DNA of 64,000 bases from Myxococcales bacterium (lineage in GTDB: Bacteria; Myxococcota_A; Polyangia; Nannocystales; Nannocystaceae): the NCBI GenBank assembly GCA_020633315.1, contig JACKDV010000023.1, positions 1 through 64,000 of the forward strand. The letters are read 5' to 3'. The notes under the pieces were generated by a model. It was not told the DNA's origin. It was given only the letters and a program-made list of their open reading frames with translations, and made no database searches. Position numbers and translations under genes: made by a program. This document shows positions 33,663-42,927 of this stretch, one piece after another; the stretch's first letter is position 1, and each line of letters starts with the position of its first letter.

Positions 33663-36600
33663 TTGTCCGCCGCCGAGACCCCGCCACCCCCCGAGGAGCG
33701 GCTCAACCCGTTCCCCGGTCCGCGGCCCTACCGAGCCGAGGAGGGCGCGCGCTTCTTCGGCCGCGGCACGATGCTCGTCCGCCTCACCCGGCACATCCTC
33801 GCGCACCGCTGCACCACGCTCTACGGCCCCTCGGGCTCGGGCAAGTCGTCGCTGATGCAGGCGGCGGTGCTGCCCTGGCTGGCGGCCGAGCGCGGCTTCC
33901 GGCTGGTGTGGGTGGACACCTGGCCGCTGCGGCAGCGACCGCGGGAGCGGATCAAGGCCGCGCTCGAGGAGAGCCTGGGGCTGCAGGACCTGCCCGCCGA
34001 CATGACCCTCGACGAGGTGGTCGAGCAGGTCGAGATGCAATCCGATCGGCCCCTGGTGCTGCTGCTCGATCAGCTCGAGCAGCTGCTGTTCTCCGTGCGC
34101 GAGGCCGGCGAGCTCGAGGAGCTGCTCGAGGCCCTCGAGGCGCTGCTGCTGCGACCCGGCGCCGAGTACCACGTGGTGCTCGCGCTGCGGGAGGACTACC
34201 TCGGCCGCTTCCGCGACCGCGGCAAGCGTCACCCGCGATTGCTCGAGCAGGGCTTCCGCGTGCACCCGCTGACGGTGGGCGACCTGAGCGGCGCGGTGGT
34301 CGAGGCCGCGGCCAAGGCCGGCCGGCCGCGGCTGGAGTGGGACCCCGACGAGGTCCGCGCGGTGGTGACGGAGATGCGGGTGCGCGGCGAGGAGCCGGGC
34401 GACGACGCCGAGGCGCAGGCGGCCTACGTGCAGATCGTCTTTCGCCGGCTGTGGCTCGAGCACGTGGAGCCCAGCGGCCGGCGCCGCCTCGAGCCCGCGC
34501 TCGCGCACGAGATCCTCGACAACCACCTCGGCGAGACCCTCGACGCCCTGGGGGACGACGCCCAGGCCGTGCGGACGCTCTTCGAGGAGCACCTGATCGA
34601 CGCCGAGGGCCATCGCACCCTGCTGACCGAGGACGAGGCCAAGGCCGCGCTCGCGGGGCGCGACGTGGAGCGGATCCTCGAGCAGCTCGAGGAGGCCGCG
34701 GTGCTGCGGGCCGAGCAGCACCAGGGCAGCCGGATCTTCGAGCTCGGCCACGACTCGCTGGCCGAGAAGGTCTTCGCGCTGCGAGAGGGGCGACGCCTGG
34801 CCGAGGAGGAGCAACGGCGGCGCGAGGAGCTGCGGGCCGCCCGGAAGAAGACGCGGCGCTACGCGGCGCTGTTCGGGATCTCGGCCGTGCTGGCGGTGGT
34901 GGCGGTGATCCAGGCGGGCGTGGCCGAGTCGGAGCGCGCCAAGGCGACCGCGGCCCAGGAGCTCGCCGAGGCCGCGAGCGCCAAGGCGATCGCGGCCCAG
35001 GAGCTCGCCGAGCAGGAGCGCAGCCGGGCCGAGGACAACGAGGACATGGCCGTCGCCGCGATGAACGACGCGTACCGCAGCGAGTCCCGGGCCCGGTGGG
35101 AGCGGGCGATCGCGATGTACGAGCGCAGCGAGTCCGGGCGGGCGCAGCAGATCGCCGACCTGGAGCGGGAGCGGGCGACCCAGGAGCAGTCGAAGGCCGA
35201 GCACGAGCGGCGCGCGGCTCGGGAGGCCGAGAAGCAGGCCAAGGACAAGGCCAAGGAGGCCCGCAACGCGCTGCTGCTGGTGGCCGCGCGCCGGGTGCTG
35301 CCCACCAACCCCACCCATGCGCTCGAGCTGCTGCTCACCGTCGAGCCCTCCGGTCGGACCTCCGAGTGGAAGGTGCTGGCCGGAGAGGTCCTCCAGCAGC
35401 CGATCAGTCGGCTCGCCCTGCCGCACGACGGGCCCGTGGTCGCGCTGGCATACAGCCCGGACGGCCGCCGCCTCGCCACCGCCTCGCGCGACGGCACGCT
35501 CCGCCTGTGGCCCATCGAGGGATCCAACGGCGAGGCGCCCGAGCCGAGGCTCCTCTCCGATCGACCCAAGGACCCGCCCGTCGACGTGGCCTACTGCCCC
35601 TCGCCGACCGCCTGCGCGGACGGCCTGGTCTCGCTGTCCCGAGACGGCCACGTGACCCTGTGGAGGGACGGCGGAGCCTCCTCCACGGAGCTCGAGGACC
35701 CGGGCTGCTCGCGCGCGACCGCGATCGAGCTCGAGCCCTCGGGCGGGCGGCTGGGGGTAGGCTGCAGCGACGGCAGCGTGGTGACCTGGACCCTCGACGG
35801 CTCGAAGCCGGAGCCCTCGCGGCTGCGCTGCTCGGCGACCGCCGAGCCCACCCGCGCCCTCGCGTTCGACCCCCAGCACGGGTCGATCGCCTGGGGCACG
35901 GGCGACGGCACCCTGTGCGCCCGGCTCTGGCACCAGACCAAGCCCACGGCGCTGCCCTCGTGCGGGACCGGCGACGAGGGGACCGTCAACGACCTCGCCT
36001 TCAGCGAGGACGGTCGGTGGCTGACGGCGGCCCGCAGCAGCGGAGCCTTCGAGCTGCGCTCGTCCAACGATGGAGCCTGCCTCAGCCCGTGGACCCACGG
36101 CGACGCCGTGTACTCGATCGACCTGCGCGGTCGGGTGGCCGTGACCGCGTCCCGCGACGAGCACGTGAACATCTGGCTGCTGGCCAACGACCCCGCCGAC
36201 GCCCGCTACTTCAGCTTCGGCCCGTACGGGGCCAAGTTCCACGAGGTGCGCATCAGCCCGAGCTTCGACGAGCAGGTGGGGGGCTTCGTCGCCGCCTCGG
36301 ATCGCGACGGGGACGTGGGGGTCTGGTACGTCGACATGAAGCGGCAGCGGGCGTGGCTGTCGAGCATCGCCCGGGGGCACGACGGGCCGACGGTCGACCT
36401 GGAGTTTTCGCCCACCAGCCCCGAGCTGGCCACCGCGAGCCTGGACGGCACGGTGCGACTTTGGCCCGTGGAGCCGGAGATCCACTCCAAGCCCCTGAGC
36501 CACCACTCCGGCGACGTGTGGGGCCTGGCGTTCGCGAACGAGCGGGTCGCCTCGCTCTCCCGGGATGGAGTGGCGGTGTGGCACCGGAGCACCTACCCCG

Positions 36601-37544
36601 GCGCCGCGCAGGAGCCCGAGGAGCAGTGGGCAATGGAGGCGCTCCCGCCCGGTCCCGTGGCGGACGACGAGGGTCCCCTGGTGGGGATCTCCATGGCCGG
36701 CGAGGGCGAGGATCTCCACGCGGTCTCGACCGATGGCCACGTGCACCAGTGGCACCGCGGTCCCGAGGGCTGGCAGCACGAGCGCGTCATCGACCTCGAC
36801 CTCGAGGCGCAGACGAGCTTCGCGAGCGTCGCGCGTGAGGGCGACGCTGTGTTGGTCCTGACCGGTGTGGGCTCCACCGCGCAGCTCTTCACGATCGCGC
36901 GCGGCTCGACGATCTCCAAGGAGGTGGTGGGTCGTCACGACGGCACGATCCGCTACGCGGTGCTCGACCCCTCCCGGAGCCGCGTGGTCACGGTGGGAGA
37001 CGATCGCCGGGCCAAGATCTGGCCGCGCGAGGGAGGGGGCGAGGCGCGCGTGCTCGAGGGCCACCAGGGCTCCGTCTACTCCGCGGCCTTCGACCACGGC
37101 GGCCAGCGGGTGGTGACCGCGTCCTGGGACGGCACGGCCCGGGTCTGGGACGCCGAGGAGGGCACGCTGATCGCGAGGCTCGACGGCGGCATCGCGCCGA
37201 TGCGCTGGGCCGAGTTCAACCACGAGACATCCCGCAGCGCCACGCTCCGCGTGGTGACGGCGTCGGACTCCGGCGCCGTCACCCTGTGGAACGTGGCCAC
37301 GGGCCGCCGGGAGCTCACCCTCGGGCACGGCTCCCCGGCCCTGCGCGCCGTGTTCGGCCCCAACGACGACCACGTGGTGGTGGGCCTCGAGGGCGAGGAC
37401 GACAACCTCATGGTGTGGGACGTGCTCGTCGGCAACGAGCGCGATCTGTGGACGCGCATGAGGGCGACGATCTCCACGACGAGGACCCAGGAGGAGATCG
37501 ATGCGCTCATCGACTCGGGAAAGAGGGCCCATGCGAGCAAGTAG
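33663..37544 (+). CDS. nSTAND-type NTPase with WD40 repeats
   Basis: This 1293-aa protein is a STAND signal-transduction ATPase of the NLR-like class. The nSTAND1 start PFPGPRPYRAEEGARFFGR is followed by Walker A GPSGSGKSS (~57-65), Walker B LVLLLDQLEQLL (~130-142) and a winged-helix region (FELGHDSLAEKVFALREGRR). A membrane helix lies at ~400-420 (ALFGISAVLAVVAVIQAGV), a coiled-coil at ~421-545, then at least ten WD40 repeats (~580-1275; e.g. VTASWDGTARVWDAEEG). The propeller is the probable sensor. The start is TTG 33663. The next gene overlaps its end by 14 nt. Confidence 0.88.
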   Translation: MSAAETPPPPEERLNPFPGPRPYRAEEGARFFGRGTMLVRLTRHILAHRCTTLYGPSGSGKSSLMQAAVLPWLAAERGFRLVWVDTWPLRQRPRERIKAALEESLGLQDLPADMTLDEVVEQVEMQSDRPLVLLLDQLEQLLFSVREAGELEELLEALEALLLRPGAEYHVVLALREDYLGRFRDRGKRHPRLLEQGFRVHPLTVGDLSGAVVEAAAKAGRPRLEWDPDEVRAVVTEMRVRGEEPGDDAEAQAAYVQIVFRRLWLEHVEPSGRRRLEPALAHEILDNHLGETLDALGDDAQAVRTLFEEHLIDAEGHRTLLTEDEAKAALAGRDVERILEQLEEAAVLRAEQHQGSRIFELGHDSLAEKVFALREGRRLAEEEQRRREELRAARKKTRRYAALFGISAVLAVVAVIQAGVAESERAKATAAQELAEAASAKAIAAQELAEQERSRAEDNEDMAVAAMNDAYRSESRARWERAIAMYERSESGRAQQIADLERERATQEQSKAEHERRAAREAEKQAKDKAKEARNALLLVAARRVLPTNPTHALELLLTVEPSGRTSEWKVLAGEVLQQPISRLALPHDGPVVALAYSPDGRRLATASRDGTLRLWPIEGSNGEAPEPRLLSDRPKDPPVDVAYCPSPTACADGLVSLSRDGHVTLWRDGGASSTELEDPGCSRATAIELEPSGGRLGVGCSDGSVVTWTLDGSKPEPSRLRCSATAEPTRALAFDPQHGSIAWGTGDGTLCARLWHQTKPTALPSCGTGDEGTVNDLAFSEDGRWLTAARSSGAFELRSSNDGACLSPWTHGDAVYSIDLRGRVAVTASRDEHVNIWLLANDPADARYFSFGPYGAKFHEVRISPSFDEQVGGFVAASDRDGDVGVWYVDMKRQRAWLSSIARGHDGPTVDLEFSPTSPELATASLDGTVRLWPVEPEIHSKPLSHHSGDVWGLAFANERVASLSRDGVAVWHRSTYPGAAQEPEEQWAMEALPPGPVADDEGPLVGISMAGEGEDLHAVSTDGHVHQWHRGPEGWQHERVIDLDLEAQTSFASVAREGDAVLVLTGVGSTAQLFTIARGSTISKEVVGRHDGTIRYAVLDPSRSRVVTVGDDRRAKIWPREGGGEARVLEGHQGSVYSAAFDHGGQRVVTASWDGTARVWDAEEGTLIARLDGGIAPMRWAEFNHETSRSATLRVVTASDSGAVTLWNVATGRRELTLGHGSPALRAVFGPNDDHVVVGLEGEDDNLMVWDVLVGNERDLWTRMRATISTTRTQEEIDALIDSGKRAHASK

Positions 37545-38046
37545 CGGGCCGGGCACGAGGATCCTCGTGGTGCTGGTGGCCAGCTTCGTCTCGACGGTGG
37601 CGTGCCTGACCGACGAGACCATGATCGGCAAGCCCTGCGTGGAGAACGAGGACTGCGAGGTGCCCCAGCGCCACGACCAGGAGCTCGCCTGCAAGGACGG
37701 CATCTGCACCGCCTCGGTCTGCGGCAACGGGGTGCGCGAGGCCACCGAGGAGTGCGACGACGCCAACCTCGACCTCAACGACGCCTGTGTGGACTGCGAG
37801 CTGGCCCGCTGTGGCGACGGCGTGCTGTGGTTCGGCATGGAGGAGTGCGACGACGCCAACCAGGTCGACGAGGACGCCTGCCTGGCCAACTGCATGCTCA
37901 ACACCTGCGGCGACGGCCTGCTCGACCCGGCGGCCGAGGAGTGCGACGACGGCAACGAGGAGGACGGCGACGGCTGCAGCTCGGCGTGCCAGCTCGTCCC
38001 CCCGATGCGCCGCGGCGACGCGGCCGTCGATCGGGGGTCGCGATGA
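37531..38046 (+). CDS. Lipoprotein with three myxobacterial cysteine-rich (DUF4215-like) repeats
   Basis: This 171-aa product has a lipoprotein signal (ILVVLVASFVSTVAC). Its mature part is made of three CGNG/CGDG...EECDDxN repeats (residues ~60-160; e.g. CGDGLLDPAAEECDDGNEED), the disulphide-rich module common on myxobacterial surfaces. ATG 37531 overlaps the STAND gene end by 14 nt, and its own stop overlaps the next start (ATGA). An extracellular binding or anchoring role within the operon is inferred. Confidence 0.8.
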   Translation: MRASSGPGTRILVVLVASFVSTVACLTDETMIGKPCVENEDCEVPQRHDQELACKDGICTASVCGNGVREATEECDDANLDLNDACVDCELARCGDGVLWFGMEECDDANQVDEDACLANCMLNTCGDGLLDPAAEECDDGNEEDGDGCSSACQLVPPMRRGDAAVDRGSR

Positions 38047-39290
38047 GCCGCAGCCGAGGTGGCCGTCGATGGCGGCTCGGGCTGGCGGCGCTGCTCGGGC
38101 TGGCGGGCGCGGGGCGGCCCGGGCTGGCCATCGCCTCCGAGCCGCCGGCGAAGGCGAGCCCGGCCCCCGAGGCGAGCCCGCCGGCCGAGCCCTCGCCCGA
38201 GGATGCCGACGCCCCCGATCCGCTGCACGAGTGGGCCTCGGCCTACCTGAGCGCGGAGGAGCTGCGCAGGGGCGCAGAGGAGAAGAGGGCCGCGGCCAAG
38301 CGTGCCCACACCGACGAGGCCACCAAGGACGCTCGCATCACCACGCTCGAGGGCCTCGAGGCGAGCGAGGGGGCCCTGCTCGAGGAGCTGGAGCTCCTCG
38401 AGCAGGAGCACGCGATGCGGGAGCAGGAGCTCGAGCTCCTCGGGTCGGCGTACCAGCAGCTCCCCGCCGAGGGATACGCCCTGACCCGTGTGGATGCGAT
38501 CGAGCGCATCGTCGCCGCCTACGAGGGCCTGGCCGACGTGGAGTCGCGGATGGCCGAGAACCGCGGCGCCGCCCTCGGGGTCGCGAGGCGGGTCTCGTTC
38601 ACGGTGGACGATCCCGAGGCACGCGAGGAGATCCTGCTCCGCTTCGAGGCGTCGCTCGGGCGATGGAAGGCGCTCCACGACGCCGCGGGGGCGCACCTGC
38701 ACGACGCAGAGCGCGAGGTGTACCGGGGCATCGGTCGGCTCGATCCGCTCGACGAGGAGGCGCTGTCCAAGCTCGAGGAGACGAGGCTCCGTCTCCACGC
38801 GGAGATCGGCCTGCACGCGCCGCTGTCGACGGCGGAGCACGAGATCGTCCGCACGAACGCGCGGCAAGAGCTCGAGCAAGCCCTGACCCCGGCCACGCCC
38901 CGGCCCGAGGAGCCCTTCCCCCTGGGCGCCAAGCTCCTGTGGGCGGCCACCGGGGCCTCGTTCCTCGTGATGGGCGGGGGCATCGTCCTCAGCACCAAGG
39001 CGCGCGTCGAGCTCGACCGCCTGCCGGGCTCCGGCGCGGCCCCGTGCCCCTACCTGCGGCCGTCGTGCGCCGAGCAGTACGACGCCATCCAGAAGTGGAA
39101 GGACCGCGGCTCCCACGGCAACCGCATGGTGGTCGGAGGAGCCCTCGCCGGCGGGTTCCTTGCGCTCTCGGCCACGGTGTGGACGATCGACTACCTCACC
39201 AAGCGGAAGAAGCACCGGGATCGCGAGGCTCGCCTCTCCGCCGCCGTCTCTCCCCACGCGGTGGGCCTGACCCTCACGGGGCGGTTCTGA
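38043..39290 (+). CDS. Secreted coiled-coil protein with two C-terminal membrane helices
   Basis: This 415-aa protein has a signal peptide (LGLAALLGLAGAGRPGLAIA) and a Pro/Ala/Glu-rich linker. A Glu/Leu coiled-coil (EGLEASEGALLEELELLEQE) and further helices follow to residue ~295. Two hydrophobic helices sit near 300-320 (WAATGASFLVMGGGIVLS) and 365-385 (VVGGALAGGFLALSATVWT), ahead of a basic end. No family is recognised. It is coupled to the lipoprotein by ATGA and to the next gene by a 3-nt gap, so it belongs to the CHAT-STAND operon. A membrane-spanning adaptor or effector is possible. Confidence 0.7.
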   Translation: MSRSRGGRRWRLGLAALLGLAGAGRPGLAIASEPPAKASPAPEASPPAEPSPEDADAPDPLHEWASAYLSAEELRRGAEEKRAAAKRAHTDEATKDARITTLEGLEASEGALLEELELLEQEHAMREQELELLGSAYQQLPAEGYALTRVDAIERIVAAYEGLADVESRMAENRGAALGVARRVSFTVDDPEAREEILLRFEASLGRWKALHDAAGAHLHDAEREVYRGIGRLDPLDEEALSKLEETRLRLHAEIGLHAPLSTAEHEIVRTNARQELEQALTPATPRPEEPFPLGAKLLWAATGASFLVMGGGIVLSTKARVELDRLPGSGAAPCPYLRPSCAEQYDAIQKWKDRGSHGNRMVVGGALAGGFLALSATVWTIDYLTKRKKHRDREARLSAAVSPHAVGLTLTGRF

Positions 39291-39293
39291 GGC

Positions 39294-40754
39294 GTGCCGG
39301 AATCGTCGCCGCCCGACGCCCCCCTGGGCCTGCTGCTCGCCGATCCGCTCGACCTGCGCCCGGTGCTGGAGCGGCCGCTGCCCGCCGCGGCGGCCGGCCT
39401 GGCCCAGCGACCCACGAAGGTGCCGCGCGGGGTGGACGAGCTGCACCTCGACGCACCCGATGCCGATCCCAACGATCTGGAGGAGCAGCGCTGGGCCGTC
39501 GTGGTCGCGCCGGGCAAGGCCGGCGACGCGGCGCTCGAGGCCCTCGCGCCGCTGCTCGAGCTGCGCGCGGCCGAGCAGGGCGCCCTCGTCATCCAGTATC
39601 GCAATGCCCCGCTGGGCGCGGGCTACGAGGAGGCCCTGCGCTGGCGAGAGGAGGTGTGGCGCGGCGAGCCGGAGCCCGAGCGCCCGCGCTACCTGCTGCT
39701 GGTGGGCGAGCTCGACGAGCTGTCGCTGGAGCTACAGCACACCCTGTCCAGCGTGGCCTTCGTGGGCCGCCTGCACGCCCCCGAGCCGGCGGGCCTCGCC
39801 GCCTACGCCCACAAGGTGGCCCGCTGGGCGAGCTCGCCCAGCCCGCGCACCCAGCCCGACCTGCTGTTCTTCACGCCCGACGACGGCACCGAGGCCACGG
39901 CCCACGGCCGACGGCTGCTGATCGATCCCTGCCGCGCGCTGGCCGAGGCGCGCTCGTCGTTCCCCGCGGCCGAGATCGCCGAGCTGCCCGCCGCCCGCAC
40001 GGTCGCGGAGCTGGTGCATGCGCTGCAACGCCCCGAGCCGGCGGTGCTCCTGTCGCTGGGCCATGGCCTCGCCGCCGGGCGCGAGCGCTGGCCGAGCCCC
40101 GCGCAGCGGCGAGCGATCCAGGGGGCGCTGATCGTGGGCGCCCAGTCTCCGTCGCTGCTCGATCGATTGCTCGGGGCCGACGCGGTGCGCGAGGGTCCGC
40201 TGCTTCCCGGCGGCCTGTGGCTGATGGTCGCCTGCTTCGCCGCCGGCACGCCGAGCCACAGCGCATTCGAGCCCTGGCTGGCCGAGCTGCTCGAGCACGA
40301 CGCCTACGCCCAGCGAGTGGAGCGGATCCACCAGCTGCTGCCCCGCCCGGGCGAGCCGCCGTTCCTGGCCGCCATGCCGCTGGCCGCCCTGGCCAACCCG
40401 CAGGGCCCGCTGGCGATCGTGGGGCACGTGGATCTGGCGTGGACCTTCGCCTACCTCGATGCCCAGCAGCACGGCCGCGGCCGACCCGAGCGCATCTTCG
40501 GCTGCCTGCGGGCGATGGTCCGCGGCAGCCGGGCCGGCGTGGCCCTCGACGCGCTGATGCGATCGTTCCGCGAGGTCAACGACGAGCTGCTGCTCGACTA
40601 CGAGGCCGAGGCCACGGCGCTCCGACGCCACCGCCCCTGGGAGGGTGACCCCCGCCGCCGCGCCAACGCGTTCATGCTCCGCAACGACCTGCGTGGGTAC
40701 GTGCTGCTCGGCGACCCGGCGGCGCGGCTGCCCCTGTCGCCCCGCGCTCGCTAG
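39294..40754 (+). CDS. C25/caspase-like putative cysteine peptidase
   Basis: This 486-aa protein has the spacing of a caspase-fold peptidase dyad: His 257 in LLSLGHGLAAGRERW and Cys 314 in GLWLMVACFAAGTPSH, each after a hydrophobic strand. This matches C25 (gingipain-like) and CHAT patterns, but no family was confirmed. There is no signal peptide, so it acts in the cytoplasm. The start is GTG 39294, 3 nt after the upstream stop, making it the last gene of the CHAT-STAND operon. Together with the CHAT protein it gives the operon two caspase-like enzymes. Confidence 0.6.
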   Translation: MPESSPPDAPLGLLLADPLDLRPVLERPLPAAAAGLAQRPTKVPRGVDELHLDAPDADPNDLEEQRWAVVVAPGKAGDAALEALAPLLELRAAEQGALVIQYRNAPLGAGYEEALRWREEVWRGEPEPERPRYLLLVGELDELSLELQHTLSSVAFVGRLHAPEPAGLAAYAHKVARWASSPSPRTQPDLLFFTPDDGTEATAHGRRLLIDPCRALAEARSSFPAAEIAELPAARTVAELVHALQRPEPAVLLSLGHGLAAGRERWPSPAQRRAIQGALIVGAQSPSLLDRLLGADAVREGPLLPGGLWLMVACFAAGTPSHSAFEPWLAELLEHDAYAQRVERIHQLLPRPGEPPFLAAMPLAALANPQGPLAIVGHVDLAWTFAYLDAQQHGRGRPERIFGCLRAMVRGSRAGVALDALMRSFREVNDELLLDYEAEATALRRHRPWEGDPRRRANAFMLRNDLRGYVLLGDPAARLPLSPRAR

Positions 40755-40772
40755 GAGCACGGTGACAGGCCC

Positions 40773-40807
40773 CTGGCCTCAACCCTCGCCGCCGTAGCCG
40801 GGCGCGT
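40773..40807. repeat. Left direct repeat flanking the Septu cassette
   Basis: This segment matches 42984-43024: the 25 bases 40783-40807 equal 43000-43024, and the adjoining CTGGCCTCA is also shared, apart from a 6-bp gap. On the minus strand it encodes APGYGGEG and a stop, the C-terminal end of the gene at 42990-44033. It is therefore a duplicated gene end, like an attachment-site copy. Confidence 0.8.
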
Positions 40808-41602
40808 TCAGATCGAAGCCAGCTCTGGCGCAGACTCGAGGCAGGAACGCAGGCCCTCGACGAGATCAGGACTGCGCTTCATCTCCTCCCAAACCATGCG
40901 GTGACGAAGCCTGGCGATCTCCCGGAGCAATCTCTCCCTCTGTCCTTGTGGTGCTCTTGGCCCGAGTGACGCATAGTCCTGGACCCGAAGCTCATAGTCG
41001 CGGAGCGCGTCTCGACGGCCTTCGACGAGCACCTCACGTCGATTGAGTTGGAGGACGTCGATGGTGTACCTCGCCCGGAGTCTCGAACGCTCGTCGAGGC
41101 CAACCCGCGGCTCGACGAAGAAGGTGTCGACGAGATCGAGCTCGAGGAATTCGAGGGGGTCCTCGCGGCGAGGGTCCACTATTGCAGGCTGACCCTGGGG
41201 AGGAGGGGTGCGGCGTCCCTTCGTCTGCCTGGGGAGCTCGTGCAGGGTGCCTTCACGAATGACGGCGAAGCGATCGTTCTTGCGCTCATTGCAGTCCCCG
41301 CAACAAAACAGGAGATTGAGCCACACGAACGTTCGCTCTGGATACCGCGACTTGGGCCAGATGTGCTCGATGTGGTGTGCGGGCCCGTCCTCACAGTACC
41401 CGCAGCGCTCGAGCCCGCTACACATCGACCTGAGCGTAGAGCGGACGTCCTCGAAGACCTTCGTCCGGGATCTGAGCCGGTATGCCTCGAGCGCAGCTTC
41501 GACCCGCCGTTCGTAGTCGTCGACGGCGTCGAGCTCGGCCTGCCAGGCACTGAGGCGTTCGGCGGTGGCCCGCGCCAGCGGCCGGTCCTCGACTCGGATC
41601 AT
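40808..41602 (-). CDS. ptuB: Septu HNH nuclease PtuB
   Basis: This 264-aa protein has an HNH nuclease core: RCGYCEDGPAHHIEHIWPKS, then CCGDCNERKNDRF, giving two CxxC knuckles and the HH catalytic pair. PtuB is the DNA- or RNA-cutting effector of Septu antiphage systems. Its start overlaps the PtuA stop (ATGA), the canonical order. Codon use is visibly AT-richer than in neighbours. The gene ends one base from the left direct repeat. No reverse transcriptase is nearby, so this is Septu rather than a Septu-type retron. Confidence 0.85.
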   Translation of the reverse strand: MIRVEDRPLARATAERLSAWQAELDAVDDYERRVEAALEAYRLRSRTKVFEDVRSTLRSMCSGLERCGYCEDGPAHHIEHIWPKSRYPERTFVWLNLLFCCGDCNERKNDRFAVIREGTLHELPRQTKGRRTPPPQGQPAIVDPRREDPLEFLELDLVDTFFVEPRVGLDERSRLRARYTIDVLQLNRREVLVEGRRDALRDYELRVQDYASLGPRAPQGQRERLLREIARLRHRMVWEEMKRSPDLVEGLRSCLESAPELASI

Positions 41603-42921
41603 GGCGCGGTCTCACGGCGAGACGTCGTGGGCAAGATCATGCGGAGCTGCTCTCGTTCCTCCTCTTCCTCGGGATCGAGGGGAGCAGCACGCGCCTGGAG
41701 GTTGAGCGCAGCCAGTCGCTCCAGCTTCTTGTGCCCCGACTCGGATCGAGTGGGCACCACGCCGAAGCTCCTGGTCTCGTACGCATCGAGCACGTTGCCG
41801 TAGAGCAGTCGCTCCCGCTCCGCCCCGCGAACGAAGCCACCATCGTCGTCCGAACCTGGCCGCGGGAGTCGATAGATCGTGCCGTGCTCGGCTGCTTGAC
41901 AGACCAGCGGGCTGTGAGTGGTCACGATGAACTGCATTCGCGGGAACCGCTCCGTGAACCACTGGCCAATGCGGCGCTGCCAGTGCGGATGGAGGTGAGC
42001 GTCGACCTCGTCGATGAGGACCACTCCCGGCACCGCGATCGTCGCTGGATCCGAGTCGAAGACCCGCTCGGCCCCGAATTCCGCGACGAGATTCCGAAGC
42101 AGCTCGAAGGCGAGGCTGAGCACCGAGCGATACCCATCGCTCAGGTCGTCGACAGACACCGAGACGTCGTTCCCATCGACGAACAGCACTCTGTCCGAGG
42201 TCACGCCATCGATGCGGGTTCCGTGGGGGAGTAGTCGGGGATCATTGATGAAGTCGAACAAGTGTTGCAGGAGCCGCCCGGAGTCACCACCGTCGGCATG
42301 TCCGATCTTCTCGGCTTCGAGGGCCTTGAACTTGAGCCCTTGTAGCCACTCGGTAGCTTCCGACAGTGCAACATTCTCGCCGAAGACCGTCAGGTGCCGC
42401 GCGAGTCGAGGATAGCTATGGTAGAGTCTCTCCATCTCCTTGTCGCCGCCGCTGAAACGACGGTAGGGCCCATACGAAGCAGAGAACCACCCTCGCTCGC
42501 CGCTCCATGCGTGGAAGCTCGGGTCGAGGCCGATCTCAGCTCCGCTCTCCTTCACGAAGTCGACCTCGCGTTCCTTGCGGAGGAGGCTGACGAGCAGGTC
42601 AGGATGCCCTCCTCTCTTCAGGGCAGGAGCCCCGCTCGAGATCACGTCCCATCCTTCATGAGGGACGAACAGCAGGTTGACCTCCGCCCGATCACAAGTC
42701 TGTCGCAACCACGAGCTCCAATCCTGGCGGAGCGCGGGCGCCTGCTTGGGACCATTGAGCGCCAGCGCGATCGCTCGGAGCACGGAGGTCTTGCCCGAGC
42801 CATTGTCGCCCAGCAGCACGTGCCACCCCGCGAGGTCCTCGGTGCCGAGCTCGTCGGCGATGTCCCAGTGGAACCGTCGAATCGACCGGACGTTGGTGAC
42901 ATTTGCGTGGCGCAAGTGCAC
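41599..42921 (-). CDS. ptuA: Septu ATPase PtuA
   Basis: This 440-aa protein is an ABC/OLD-like AAA ATPase: Walker A LLGDNGSGKTSVLRAIALAL (~33-52), a signature-like SDGYRSVLSLAFELLRN, Walker B VVLIDEVDAHLHPHWQRRI (~296-314) and the switch His in IVTTHSPLV. PtuA senses infection and controls PtuB. GTG 42921 is chosen because HLRHANVTNVRSIRRF is the family N-terminus and TATGCT lies 6 nt upstream; the mRNA would be leaderless. Lower GC marks it as acquired. Confidence 0.87.
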   Translation of the reverse strand: MHLRHANVTNVRSIRRFHWDIADELGTEDLAGWHVLLGDNGSGKTSVLRAIALALNGPKQAPALRQDWSSWLRQTCDRAEVNLLFVPHEGWDVISSGAPALKRGGHPDLLVSLLRKEREVDFVKESGAEIGLDPSFHAWSGERGWFSASYGPYRRFSGGDKEMERLYHSYPRLARHLTVFGENVALSEATEWLQGLKFKALEAEKIGHADGGDSGRLLQHLFDFINDPRLLPHGTRIDGVTSDRVLFVDGNDVSVSVDDLSDGYRSVLSLAFELLRNLVAEFGAERVFDSDPATIAVPGVVLIDEVDAHLHPHWQRRIGQWFTERFPRMQFIVTTHSPLVCQAAEHGTIYRLPRPGSDDDGGFVRGAERERLLYGNVLDAYETRSFGVVPTRSESGHKKLERLAALNLQARAAPLDPEEEEEREQLRMILPTTSRRETAP

Positions 42922-42927
42922 GCCACG

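Noticed and set aside
31493..36838. Plus-strand open frame of about 1780 codons across CHAT and nSTAND
   Set aside because: It is Arg/Ala/Pro-rich shadow sequence in another frame of the two real genes, with no recognisable motif.
38043..39290. Outer-membrane efflux or TolC-like protein
   Set aside because: It has a coiled-coil and signal peptide, but the two C-terminal hydrophobic helices and lack of beta-strand repeats do not fit.
33639..39446. Very long minus-strand open frame (over 1900 codons) opposite the STAND operon
   Set aside because: It is a mirror of the GC-rich plus-strand genes: no domain, Arg/Gly/Leu-rich composition, and it covers several well-supported genes in full.
40808..42921. 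Septu-type retron
   Set aside because: No reverse transcriptase gene or msr/msd-like RNA region is next to ptuA/ptuB, so it is called plain Septu.
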